Assembly: GCA_030248225.1 (NCBI GenBank)
Contig: JASANE010001826.1
Coordinates: 23,994 to 87,993 of the forward strand
DNA: 64,000 nucleotides
Direction of reading: 5' to 3'
From: Trileptium ribeirensis
Taxonomy: Eukaryota > Nematoda > Enoplea > Enoplida > Thoracostomopsidae
A model generated the notes under the pieces. That model saw only the letters and a program-made list of their open reading frames with translations, searched no databases and was not told the DNA's origin. Every line of letters begins with the position of its first letter. Positions within the stretch are counted from its first letter, which is position 1. Both the position numbers and the translations under genes were made by a program. Of the stretch, positions 38,494 to 50,229 are shown piece after piece.

Positions 38494-38855
38494 TTGATTT
38501 CGATAATCCACGATGGGGCTGTCGGCAAATTTAAGCCCAAAACTATAAATGAATGCGAAAGTGATGCTAATGATACAACGGCCGCCATGAAGCAAGTAGT
38601 TCATAGTATCATTGTACCTTTCATTGTCGTACTTCACACAAAATTTGATGACACCGTTAGTAGCAATTGTAACGCAGCCGTTACTCTTAAATTATTTTAA
38701 TTCTATTATTTCAGCTTTTAGTCGAACGCCATGTGAAACTCTCTGTATTCGGCTATGATATCTCGTTCGCTTATCGCTTCGGATGTAACGGAGAAAACTG
38801 TAATATCGAGCATTTACAAGGTCACTTTAGAAGACTTGTGGTTTTAATATCTTGA
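38494..38855 (+). CDS. Candidate small two-exon gene, unrecognised
   Basis: An open frame at 38494-38700 contains a charged segment (KFKPKTINECESDANDTTAA) and a hydrophobic stretch ('SIIVPFIVVL'). Within it, 'GAC ACC' is followed by a GTTAGT donor at 38656. A pyrimidine-rich ...tatttcag acceptor at 38703-38714 starts a second segment in the same phase (LLVERHVKLSVFGYDISFAY, then two Cys, ending in TGA at 38853-38855). The implied intron would be only 59 bases. The start used here is not an ATG (nearest upstream context unclear). No known domain. It may equally be chance. Confidence 0.22.
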
Positions 38856-39445
38856 GTGTTTCTTATCAATGTTGTATAACGATGGTTGAGTTCATATTTT
38901 GCCAAAGCTTTTATCTTTTTGTTATCTAGCCTTGTATTAAGAATATAACTTCCTTTTTTAATTGTATTCATGGTTGGCCACATTCGCAACTTCATATTGC
39001 GGTTTAAAAATAAATACAGAAAAAGTTCTAAAAGCTATTACAGAAAAAGTTCCAATGGAAAAATTAACGATGAATAGAAATTATGCCAAAACTTAGGAGG
39101 TTTTGTTGTTTGAGAGGCAATTTGATGTATTCAGTCTGGATTTGGTCTGTTCGAACGTTTTGATTATTTCAAAGCTACGGAGTCACAAAGGATTGTGCTC
39201 TGTATAATTTTGTACCTGGAGTTAAACGTTGTACTTTTGTAGCGGAACTTTTAAGACAACACACACACGACATAATTTAACTACGGAAAGGAATAACAAT
39301 ATGCGGCCCAAATTCGGGAGGCCCTTCTTCTGTGTAATCTTAAGTACAGTTTTATTTATGTCACATAAAAATACAGGTTTTTCACGTTGTAGCTACATAA
39401 TTACACATATTAATTTCATCATTAGAAATCTTACTTTGTGGTTGT
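38856..39445. other. AT-rich non-coding DNA
   Basis: No gene recognised; a short (AC) run lies at about 39258. Confidence 0.5.
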
Positions 39446-39765
39446 AATATTCTAGAATTACTGTTCTTCTTGTTCAGACTCAACGTTGGAGGTATAGAAG
39501 CTTTAAAGATTTTGCTGTTAGATTAGAAATTCGGCACTAAATAGCCCCTTGTTTTGTCAGATTTCCAGTAATTTATAATGTTCAACCTGCCAGTAATCAT
39601 ACTGTTTGGAATATTTTAGAATTACTGCTGCTCCTTGTCAGACGCAAGGTTTGACGTATATATAGATGTTTTCAGGAGTTTGTTGTTAGTTGACAAATTC
39701 GGTACTAAATAACCTGTTGCTTCGTCAAATTTCCAGTAATTATAAAGCTCTACCAGTTACATTAA
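39446..39765 (+). repeat. Tandem duplication of about 164 bp
   Basis: Two diverged head-to-tail copies starting at 39446 and 39610 share 'ttagaattactg.t.ct.cttgt', 'aaattcggtactaaata' and 'tttccagtaatt.ata'. Confidence 0.8.
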
Positions 39766-42086
39766 CGTTTCATTATGTTTAATCATCATAATTATTGTGA
39801 TAATTTTCAAGCTGTGATAGTGTTTCTTATCAGTATCGTTTATTTATGCATTTTGCCAAGAATGAATTACCAAGGCTCGATTATTGTATCGAAACTATTG
39901 CGCTAACTACTAAATTTTCTTTAACTACATAGCGATGGCTATAGTTTGTGCAGTAGTGTTGTCCTGTCACAATGACGATCTATAGTTTGTTATTTCCTTC
40001 TCCAGAGTACCTTTAAGGTAATTTTTTTTCAGTTTTTAAGCTATTGAGTGGCTATTCTGGAAGGTTGAATAAATTTTTCTACAACCCATGTTTCGTTTAC
40101 CATGTCTTTATAACAAACTTGAAATATATATAAAACTGAGTCTCCGCCTTAATACCATGGGTGCAAAAAAATTGGTGAAAAATTAGTATTGCCATTAGTA
40201 TAGTTTAATTAATTAATTAATTGATTGGTCCCGGTTTCTTAATTATTTAATTCTATGGTTTCATTCAAATTATTGCATTTATTTGGACTATGTGCCAGGC
40301 GCATTGTGACGCCTCCTTTTTTTTGGGGGGGGGCAAGCCAAAATCAGTGGAGTACAAATTTTTTCTATTTGTAAATTATTCTATTACTTGAAGTTTTCAG
40401 AACTTTTGCAAAATTAAAAAATGGAAGAAATATCTGCATTAAATCAACTAATAGCTAATGAAACAAATTCAATTCTCCTAGTTTCAGTTGTTGGTCACAC
40501 GTGATAAGTTACTCCTCAGTTTATGCATGTGAAATTTATATTTTGCAAAATGTTCTTTAAGTGGGCGAACACAATCTCAGGGGCGTTGGCACAACTCTCT
40601 AATCGTACTCCCTGACGCCTGCTAAGTGCTTCGATGCAAAACTACATAAGGGCAGAACACTATATTATATACTGTAATACATTATACACTATGCCGCGGT
40701 TTAGCTGAAGGCATGGTCCTGTCCGGCGACATCCTATGCATGCCTTCTTTCCCACCAGGGAATACGGAGTACACCAAAATGCGTCGTGCCTCGGTAAACC
40801 AAATTTTGTAAGTCTAGCCCACAATCAGCGGAAAGCTTGCTTTTATCGTCTACGAACGTAGTCGTCGTTAGTTCTGGCTTCAATTTATTGTATAGTGAAT
40901 ACATTGGTAGGCATATTTCTTACGGTATTGTTACAGGCGCCGCTCCTGTGACGCAATATGCTAGTAAAATCATGAATTGTAAAGCCAAGTCTGACGATTT
41001 AATAGCTGTTCTAATTTGACTCTAATATTCAGATTTCGTGCTCTAAACATAAAAACTACAAATTTTACGATTCAATCTTTTTCCCTGCCAAAACCAAAAA
41101 TATTGATCTGAGTCTTTTATACGATACATAGACGTGTACCCTCGATTTTGTGTTAAAGTTCTATAATATTAGCGCGATAATGACTGGAGCCAATTCATGT
41201 GGCATTAAGCTGCAGAGATTCGACTAACTTACTGAAAGTAATCGTTAAAATATTTTTGGAAAGGTATACATTTTAAAGGACACAGCTTTTATTGGCTACG
41301 AACCGTAAGCTGTCATGATAAGAATTAAATGCAGGAAAAAGTCAACAAAATGAACAGTCGCAGAGCAAGTTTGCGATCTTGCAAATACACAGATCAGGGG
41401 TGCTCTAACGTGATTTCACAATTGACGTTTACGTGTCGTTTACCCTTTAGCCCATCGTGATATTTTATAAGTCCTATAATGACGCTACTGAGTCGCAGTG
41501 CCGATGATGATTCGACGTATAACACAAGCTAAAAATGCGTGAAGTTTCAGTAATGTATGTAAACAGTTGATTTCAAGCTAGTTTGTTGGAATATATTACT
41601 AGTAGATCGTTAGTTGTAGACATGCTTCCAATATATATAGAAATAGTGCAGCTAATTGTAACAGGACGTCATTGTCACTTCATCATAATGCCACTGCATG
41701 TAAATCGGATTAGTATACGCTATATATCTCTTCGATATCCATGTGTCAATAGCTTTTTCAAGCTTTAATATATAATATCGCAATATGTTGATCGAATAAA
41801 AGGGTAATAAATTCGCTGATGCAGTGTGTCTTCTCTGAGCGTTTATTTTACATTAGCATTTGTTGTACCAGCTCGTAGTAAAACTGTTTTGGTGTGATAT
41901 GGACGTTTGCCCGTGGAAAATTGTGCACTGCAGGCATTTTGCTCTTTGTGGGTTTATTATATGATCTACCTACATGCTCGTGGAGGAGATTAACCCATTA
42001 GGTTCGGACCCCCCCCCCATCCGCTGCAACTTGTAGCCTGAGGCTCTGCACCGTCCCTAGGTATTTTGGAAAAAATTGGTGGGAGT
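39766..42086. other. Non-coding DNA
   Basis: No gene recognised. Contains a T8-G9 run at about 40319-40335 and a C-run at 42009-42018. Confidence 0.5.
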
Positions 42087-42345
42087 TGGCAATAGGTAGT
42101 TGAGAATTTGTAAAATGAGTGCAAAAAATTATGAGTTCCAAGGTATCAAAAAATTTATCTCCGAAACATACAATTCCGCCGCCACCATGGCCCCCTAACG
42201 ACAACTTTAACGGGTATTGGCAATAAGTGGTTGGAAATTGCTAAATTGAGTGTAAAAATTTTATTTACATAAGCTGCAAAAGTTTATCCAAGGACGATTT
42301 CGACCAAACGCCGCCACTATGGCCGCCTGGCGACAACTTCTCCCG
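42087..42345 (+). repeat. Two diverged tandem units of about 130 bp
   Basis: Units starting at about 42087 and 42217 share 'ttggcaata.gt.gttg', 'ttg.taaa.tgagtg.aaaa', 'ccgccgcca..atggcc.cct' and 'cgacaactt'. Confidence 0.6.
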
Positions 42346-42499
42346 CCGCTATCTTTCTTTGTATATATTTCTAACCTCGTCCGTGTATAATGGTCTACAC
42401 TGCACACCAATTATTTCAGAAATTTGAAGATTTATGCTAGTTTAGTAATAGAGTCCCGTAGAAAGTATTAAAATTTTCAAAAATGATATCGATGGTTTA

Positions 42500-43080
42500 G
42501 GGGCCTTTTTTAGCTTTCCATGCCGAGATTGATCAGTTTTGAAGATACAGCGATAATTTTGTTACGAATCGACTCAGCCGGAGAGCTGATTCAGAATATA
42601 CCCACTTTGGTCAGATTTAAAACTTTTATTTTCCCAGTGTTCCCACTTCGATAGCTAAAATCTAGGAAAAAAAATTTTGGAGATAAATGTAAAATTTTAT
42701 GTACCATTAAAGAGCTGAGTCAAGTTTCGGAATCATGGGTTAAGGAATTATTTGCATTAAATGTGAAATTCCAAGTCTAAGCTGTTAACCTCTTAATAGA
42801 TTAAGGTGATTTTGTTACCATTCAACTCATAGTGCGGTTCGAATGGTATATAATAAACATTTATCAAGAAAATTTTTTTCGAGATTGCTGGACACCAATT
42901 TTAACCCGGGAAAACCGAAAACCCTTTAGAACCCAAAAAAATCAAAAAAATTTTTTAAATTTGGTCAAAATGGTGTATTCTAAACCAGCTCATATACCTG
43001 AGCTGAACGGAACCTAAAATTATCGCTGTATCTTCAAAATTGAACAATTTCGGCCTGGAAGGCTAAAGGAAAAGACCCTT
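42500..43080. mobile_element. Inverted-repeat element F with arms of about 65 bp
   Basis: The arms at 42500-42565 and 43016-43080 are inverted copies. Both read 'ttttgaagatacagcgataatttt' internally and gggcctttt/gggtctttt at the outside, with scattered mismatches. The interior has no transposase. The size (581 bp) fits a non-autonomous transposon. Confidence 0.7.
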
Positions 43081-44860
43081 GTTTGAAGTATAATGTAGAC
43101 AAGGATCACAGGTTCGCCAGTCATCCCTCTCACGGAGCACACTCCTTCACCACCGCCCCCACCTTTCCGTGGGCTAACTGACCTCCTTGGCTGGCCAACC
43201 CCATGGCACCCGCTGCCCTCCATGGGAACTCGAATCTTGAACATGATATTCGTGTCAAGAAATCTTAGTCTAGACTAAGCGCTTGGCTTAGCTGCACTAA
43301 TGAAATAGTAGTTACTTTTTAAATTCTCTGAGCGGTTGCTTTATCCTAAAGCTGTGGGTTCAAATTATCTCTAAACCACAGTCATAGGTGGCTGTGGACA
43401 CCACACGTGCATTGTAAGCTGCTTTTAGTAACCAAAAACATAACGCCCTGTAGGCTTTTGTGTTTTAAGTTAACAATGTGACTGCTTCTTTATAATAGTG
43501 ACTATTGGCACTTTAAGTCATCGCGAGGTTTGGCTGTCTTAATTATAAATAATTTTGTTGTGACCAGGGACTTGGGACCTCGAAATCAAGTATGAGGGGA
43601 CGTTCTTCGTTCTGCCCTTCCCAAAAATTATACGCAAATTAAACAATTTCCCCAGATTTTCGACAATTTTTGTGGATTTTACCTAAGACATTTGGTACGT
43701 GGCGTGTCTGGGAGAGTAGGCATGGTTTGACAAAGAGGGGGTTTATAATAGCCCTACCCCGATGCATATAGTTTATATTATCTTGCTCCCTAATGTGTTT
43801 TATCTTAATTTGCCCCTCCCAAGATGTGTTTTATTTTAGCTTACCCCAACATATGGTTTATCTTTGCTTGTCCCGGAAGTGTTTTACGTTAGCCCACATG
43901 TGTTTTATCATAGCTTGCCCACCCAAAAGATAGTATATTGTATCATTTCTGGTTCGTCCCGCATTTTATTACAGCGGGGCTGGTATAAAAGATGCGGAGT
44001 TGCGTATAAGCGGAGGAGCAGCTCTTGCAATTTAAAAGATCTTGTGCTATGGCAGTAAGCATATGAAGTGTCTATGTCAGTAAACATAAAATGCCCCAAA
44101 AACCATACTAAATTTTGTAATGACCGATATCTATTTGAAAACCCCAATTAAGCAAACATGCTGAATTTCATTGAGTTTTTCGCTAACTGAAACTTCGCAA
44201 ATCAAATTCAAGTGCTATCTTCCTTGTGCTCGAACAGAATTTTGGCAATTTCCATTTCTCAGAAATTCGGTTCCCTAATGCCCACCAAATTTTGAATATG
44301 GATTATTCAGGGTTGGCGAACAAATTTAATTTAATTTAATAGTGACGTTATAAACAAATCGATCCCAGAGTTAAGCTCTGTGTGTTCAAAGCCCGCTTAA
44401 TTTAGATTCAACAAATGTTTGCTCTAAAAATTTAGTTAATTTCACATGAATTTTCCCGAACACAAAAATGGCTGCACTTCAGTTGCAGAGCAGCGTGTTG
44501 ATCAGTTTTGCGCCAAATTTCAATTGACCAATTAATAGTGTGCCGTAACTATTTCTGAGCGAAGTTACAAAATGGAATAGTAGGTGGAGTCACCTTAAGT
44601 TTCGCGCATTAAATATTGCAGGCTGCTTTAGTCATGTCTTCATCTGGTGACGCAATACGTACGAATATATTGTAACATATGTATATGGTAAGCAAGAAAG
44701 TAACCAACGTCGATTTTCAGGTCCAGACTACCAGTTTTTACGTTATGAATGTTCTCTATATGTTAGAATCCACGTGTCATTTCAGATTTAAATTTCGGTT
44801 TTATATAGCGGCTGCTATAGTAACCCCAACGCGCTGTGATCGCTGAAATTGAGTTAAAGA
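43081..44860. other. Non-coding DNA
   Basis: No gene recognised. A palindrome TTAGTCTAGACTAA occurs at about 43266, and a tRNA-like 'gcggttgctttatcctaaagctgtgggttcaaat' region at about 43333-43366 may be a SINE head. Confidence 0.45.
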
Positions 44861-45371
44861 GAAATAAGTGGATGGATACAGAAATCAATGCAGGACCATC
44901 TTCAGCTGTGACAGCTTTGGCATTCTGCGAGAATAATACAGTCAGGATTTGGAACTTTACCAGGGTGCCAAGAATGTCAGTGGGTCATCGAAATTAGTCG
45001 TGCCAAAGATTGGTGTTGCTGGACGTGTTGTTTTGCGTTTGTCCGAAGATATTTCCGGCGCGTATCATAAACATTTTATGACAACCTCTTTAGAAGCGTC
45101 TCTTTGCTTGATATTCTGTCGCAAAAACCGATTTGGGCCTCATATACGATGAGAAAACACTGGTTGGAAGGGAGCGCGAAAGTTTTTTAGTCAGATAAGT
45201 GGTTGGATTTATAGGGTAGTTATACCTGTCAGTCAGCTTCAAATGCGGAAAATATTACAGTTATAAAATGGATGGTGAAATTACTGATGAAATCCACAGA
45301 TAAGTGGATGGATGCAAATTCAATGCAATCACATCTTCAGCAGTGACAGCTCTGGGTTTCTGCGGGAATAT
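44861..45371 (+). repeat. Direct repeat of about 78 bp, copies 436 bp apart
   Basis: 44861-44938 and 45296-45371 share 'ataagtggatggat.ca', 'tcaatgca', 'catcttcagc.gtgacagct' and 'ttctgcg.gaata'. No conserved reading frame was apparent. Confidence 0.6.
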
Positions 45372-46980
45372 TTTCCGCACTGTGAACATGATATTTCCAT
45401 TGTTAGCAACTATGCCTATCACTGCAGTTGAATAGCTAAAAGATACTGATAGCTATGCGATCGATGATGGAAGAATAACGTTTGTAATCTCTCATTATAT
45501 TGCAAATTTATAGAAATGGGACCCTAGCAGTTGACGAATTTATTGATATTTTTACTAAATCCGGAGCTCCAAGGCTTAATTTTACTTTATAATTCGAGGA
45601 CAAATGAGACGGCAACAACGAGGCTGTGTTAATTATGTGGCATGAAAATAACGTAGCCCTCCGAAAATACAAATTCTGGATACGCCAATGCCTGCACCCC
45701 TTCCTCCTTGCAAAGTTCCCTGGGTCAACTCATAATTTTGTTCTGATCACCCTCGACTATTCAGCTCGTGATTACGCCACTGATGATAAATGCGAAACAA
45801 TTATAATTACGGTCTTGACTATAGTCAGATATTGTGAGAAAAGTTACACCAGAAACAATGCTTATCGGTAGTTGACTTCATCCCGGGATACATGTTGGTA
45901 CTATGCGGTTACCATCTAGCGTTTTTTCACCAAATTCTGGGTCTCAGTCTCATACATGCAAAATAGTTTAATGAACGGGACAGAGAAACATGGGCAATAA
46001 TGCGAAATCATTTAAAAATATTGGTTTCCGTATAGGCGTAGATCTATGTCGAATAATGGGCGGGCCAACGCTATATCTAAAATTAGTTTTGATATCACTC
46101 AGACTTGGGAGACTAAAAAGTGGGTGGAGGGTATCCAGACTACAGAGTGAGGGGTCATTTTCCATGACTAAAACTGTGGGGGAAGTATGTGCCATCCTGT
46201 CACACCACATTTGCACCAATAGGCCTCCCAGGAACGGCAGGATTGGGAATAAAGACTTAATCTTACATACGTATAATTAGGCTTAAGGTCACTCTCCTTG
46301 AGACAGCTAAGATATAAGCAATTTGACACGTGAGCAAACTATATGGTCGTGCGACAATAGCCAGGCGAAGCCTACCTACGGTCTCATACTATGTTAATCC
46401 GAAAGCTGAGACTTGCGTCGTCTAGCTCTACATTCACGGTGTTGTCATAGTAACTGTTGTCGTAGTAACGGCGCAGCTGGATCGTGCTGTTACGACCATG
46501 TGATTTGCGAGCTTCATACAAACCAAAAACTGAAATATATAAGTTTAGCAGTGTTGCCTTGTGTTTAGAAGCTACTTTCCTGCCGACGGATCGATGTCAC
46601 CTATCAAATTTCCTTTAGGGACTACTTGGCACACCGTTTCGACAACCATCTTTTCCATCCGATAACACGCCGAGCCTAATTTACTCTTACGACTGTATAT
46701 CTAAACATATATCTTTAATAGTTTTTACATATATTTAATAATTTTGTAGCAGATATGAATGTTAGAAATAAAATTTCATGATGTTTTTATTAATATTAAT
46801 GCATATATTAACATTAGAGTTTATGTGTGACTGTGAAATACTACACGGCATTTTACTATATATATGTAGTGAATTTCAGCACTGTTAAAGTAAATTGCGG
46901 TTGAGTATTATCGTTTCTCCAAAATAGTAGTTTCTTTCAGTTGAAGTGCAAAATACTATCTTTTTATAACCGTTACTGCA
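45372..46980. other. Non-coding DNA upstream of the secreted-protein model
   Basis: No gene recognised. The presumed promoter of the gene starting at 46981 should lie at the right end; no confident TATA box was seen. Confidence 0.45.
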
Positions 46981-47070
46981 ATGTCTACATCGGTAGTCGT
47001 GAAATTTATGCTGTTTGCTGCAAGCACTGTTTCGCATTTAAATTTTTGTGCAGAAGCTAACAGAGCTTCG
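46981..47070 (+). CDS. Candidate secreted cysteine-rich protein, exon 1 (signal peptide)
   Basis: ATG at 46981 opens 30 codons reading MSTSVVVKFMLFAASTVSHL then NFCAEANRAS. This is a short polar/basic start, a hydrophobic core and an AEA-type signal peptidase site. It ends at a strong donor (TCG|GTAAGATC) in phase 0. With exons at 48534, 52796 and 55664 it gives a 142-residue protein ending in TAA; every junction keeps phase. I do not recognise the family. Extracellular location is inferred from the signal peptide and the seven remaining cysteines. Confidence 0.5.
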
Positions 47071-48533
47071 GTAAGATCTGTTTTGATTTATTAGATTTAT
47101 ACTGATCTATACTGATGAGTATAAGCAATGACATTTGTCATTCACAATGCGCTGCTGTGATATGCTGTGCAAATTAGCTATTTCACTTCTTTCATCAAAG
47201 AGGCCTCAATAGTTTTGCTGGAAGCGTAATCTAAAGTAGCTGAGTTTTATACTTTGTGAGCAATAGGTTATGTTTTCAATTTTTGAAAAAAATAGCCTTA
47301 TCTGCATAACTTTCGCCTAAAATTGAATTTCACTCAATGGAATGATACAATTCCCAGCACAGTATTAAATTGGTGAGACTTAGCTTAGGATGAGGAAAGC
47401 TTTACTCAGACTGACCCAAGCTGACGCCTACTCAAATTTTAGCAATTATGAGCAAAATTATACAAATATGAAGAAAGATAGGGCAAAATGAGGAAAATTA
47501 TAAAGACAAACTTTGGAAAAAGCGGAAAATTAATTGTCCCCATCTGTGGTACACACCCTCCCGTCTCTACACCCTGACCCGACGGATATTTGACACCTCT
47601 ATGACATAACATGGTTTGTTATTTGATTGGTTAGGATTTTTGCATATGTCCAACAAACTTGAATAATATATCTTGCACACATATATTGGTAATTGTAGAA
47701 CGCAGATACTGATGGAAATATGTTTCTCGTTCTAGGAAATGCAGCAACATATAAAATTCTCGAATACCACGCCCAAAATTGAAAAAAATACCAAACCAAA
47801 TACAACGAAAGTAGTTTCGACGTTTTCGGAATGTTAAAATATATGCTACAACCGTCGGACGTACAAACGCTAAAGTGAAGGAAAAATTGTATATAAAAAT
47901 TTTTTAGTTTGAATCCGCGATTTAATTAACGAAATGTCTAGTAAGTGATATTGTCGTTCCGGAACTGTATGTATGTTCTAAATGAATGTTCAATTTTTGT
48001 TTCATTTCATATATATCTATGAGAAAATGTTGTTCAAAATGCTATGCGACGCACATGTTTGTAAATCGTCAAAGGCAACAGATATAACAAAATATATATA
48101 TTCGCTTTTAATACGTAAAGTATTGCACATCTCAGTACTCTAATGTTTACCCATCCGTGCCGGATAACACATGTGTACCTACCTCTCGTTCCTGAAGTGG
48201 TCAACAATTCACAGATCCCTTGTGTCGCGGAGGTAGCTCGGACAACCACCCTTACAGATTTGAGGGGATAAGATCTCCGTATCTTTGAGGGGGACTATTG
48301 AATAGCTGCCATAAGAGTTGTACTAAATCCCGTCATGTTTTATGACGTCTGAAACACCTATCATAAAACTCGGGATCCGAGCTGCCCAGCCATTAAATCG
48401 AGGGTTTGTGTATGATGAGTCTTCCAGCATGTTATCCTATATTGTGGCATGTAGTATCCAGCTTGGATTTCCATTACAGGGCTGGAAATTGTCACATTCT
48501 TTCCTTATGTTCTTTTGCTAATACTATTTGCAG

Positions 48534-48699
48534 GGTAGTTTTGGTTTCGGCTATGATTTGCCAAATTGTCCAGAGGGTGTCCGAGGCAACGTTACGTCGT
48601 GTTTTGCAGCCGCTCACTCATCGGTTTGGCCATGTCTCCAGCAACTATTTTTAAATCCCAATTACAAAGTCTGTCGACGAATTATCAAATCAAATCCAG
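48534..48699 (+). CDS. Candidate secreted cysteine-rich protein, exon 2
   Basis: After a ...atactatttgcag acceptor the phase-0 frame is open for 55 codons: GSFGFGYDLPNCPEGVRGN, then a segment with C-F-x9-C, 'NPNYKVCRRIIKSNP'. It ends with one base before GTTAAC (phase 1). Four cysteines. The C-F-x9-C spacing is repeated in exon 4, suggesting an internally repeated fold. Another frame is also open over this region (48406-48654) but gives no signal peptide or phase-matched partners. Confidence 0.5.
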
Positions 48700-50010
48700 G
48701 TTAACGCTGTTATATGCTTACCCAACACATATATACATTACGTTTTTATTGTAGTGGTTAGACTGTGACATAGCCAAGGGGAATTTGGGGCTGTGCCCCT
48801 CCAGATAAGTGAATTTTACGGCTATGTGTGAATGGTGCGTCTAAACTGTGCCCTCTCTAGCAGATTCAGTGCCCCTCCGCGGAAGAGTTTCTATCTACGC
48901 CCGTGAGGAATTGCTATTATATCTACATAAATACGTCGCGCTCTGTAGCGTTTGTTTTCACATTTAATAGCTCTCATTCAGTTTTGTCACACTAGACGAT
49001 GCACTGTGACCTGCGATACAAGACTATGGGTAAAATATAGCTGGGTTAATAGACACTGGCAAAATTGTGCAGTGCAAACACAAGTGGTAAGTAAACAATG
49101 AGAATACATTGCGCTACATGCCGCGACGACCTAAAAAAGTTTATGGGAATTCGCACTGTACACATCAAAGCATAACAGGTCTACTATCTTCTTTAAAGTG
49201 TGCTTTCTGGTTTTACAGGCAAATACTGCTTGTTCGATACTTAAATATACAATAGTTTTGTATCGGTGCCTCGCAACGAAATATTTGTGTTTGAATTTAG
49301 AATTTTATAAAACTGAAAATTGCTGGGGAACGATCTCTTAGGATAATCATGACTTAGATGCGCCGTACAAATTTCAATAAAAGTTCACTTCTTCACCACT
49401 AAGCTTGTGACATTGTTTTCGGGTTATGTCTAGCTATGCATGGTACTTGTGTATCTTAACAAGTTCTCTGCAATTGTATATCAAAATTCATATTCAGCCG
49501 GACAGCGCGGTGTTAACATGCATATAAATAAAGAGTATTAGTTTAGCGCTTTGAGATTCATAAAGCAGTATAAAACATGTAAGTATTACTATTAAAGTTT
49601 TCTGTCAGGTGTCAAACATTGATAAATCCACCGTACACTATAACAGTATTGAATAGGTTTGCCCTGCGCAAGCTTCGTTGTGATAAAAACGCATTGAAAT
49701 ACAGGCATAAACTAGCAAGAACTGGGCAAAAATTTCGCAAAAATTGCGGAAATTGGCAAAATTGCAGAAAATTATAGCACATTTAGGGAGATCTATTAGT
49801 TTCCACAAATTTCGAAAACTTCCCCCCCACAGGCTTGCCCTCCGCGGACCTCCCAAACTCCGCCCTCCTCTGCGGGAACCTGTCTACCATGGCCAACGGA
49901 CTTTGGACACCTATGGTATATACGTTGTATAATTTTTTTGCTGCCGGAACGATTCCCAAATGATTGAGTGTTGAACTCATCGTCTTTAAATATATAACTA
50001 CACTGAAAAT

Positions 50011-50229
50011 AGGTTTTCATGAAATTTAAAATAAGTATCTCTGATTTTGCACCACCAGATAATTCTTTTAAAATTCAAAGAACTGTTCTTTGACATTTCA
50101 AAGATAATTGTTAATAAGATTTAATGACTTTAATAGATAATTCTTTGAAATTTTATGTTATATTATTAGAATTTTAAAAGGATATCTGGTGGTGCAAAAA
50201 CAAAGGATCTTCTTTTAAATTTTATGAAA
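50011..50229. mobile_element. Inverted-repeat element G in intron 2 of the secreted-protein model
   Basis: The ends are inverted copies over about 65 bp: 'ttttcat.aaatttaaaa', 'tttttgcaccaccagata', 'cttttaaaattc'. The middle is AT-rich. Length about 219 bp, non-coding, typical of a MITE. Confidence 0.75.

Noticed and set aside
43320..43420. tRNA-like sequence with a 'gggttcaaat' box B
   Set aside because: Stems do not form a cloverleaf; a SINE head is possible but no second copy was confirmed.
48406..48654. 82-codon frame overlapping exon 2 of the secreted-protein model
   Set aside because: A different frame from the exon; it has no cysteine pattern or phase-matched neighbours, whereas the exon frame joins a signal peptide and later exons.
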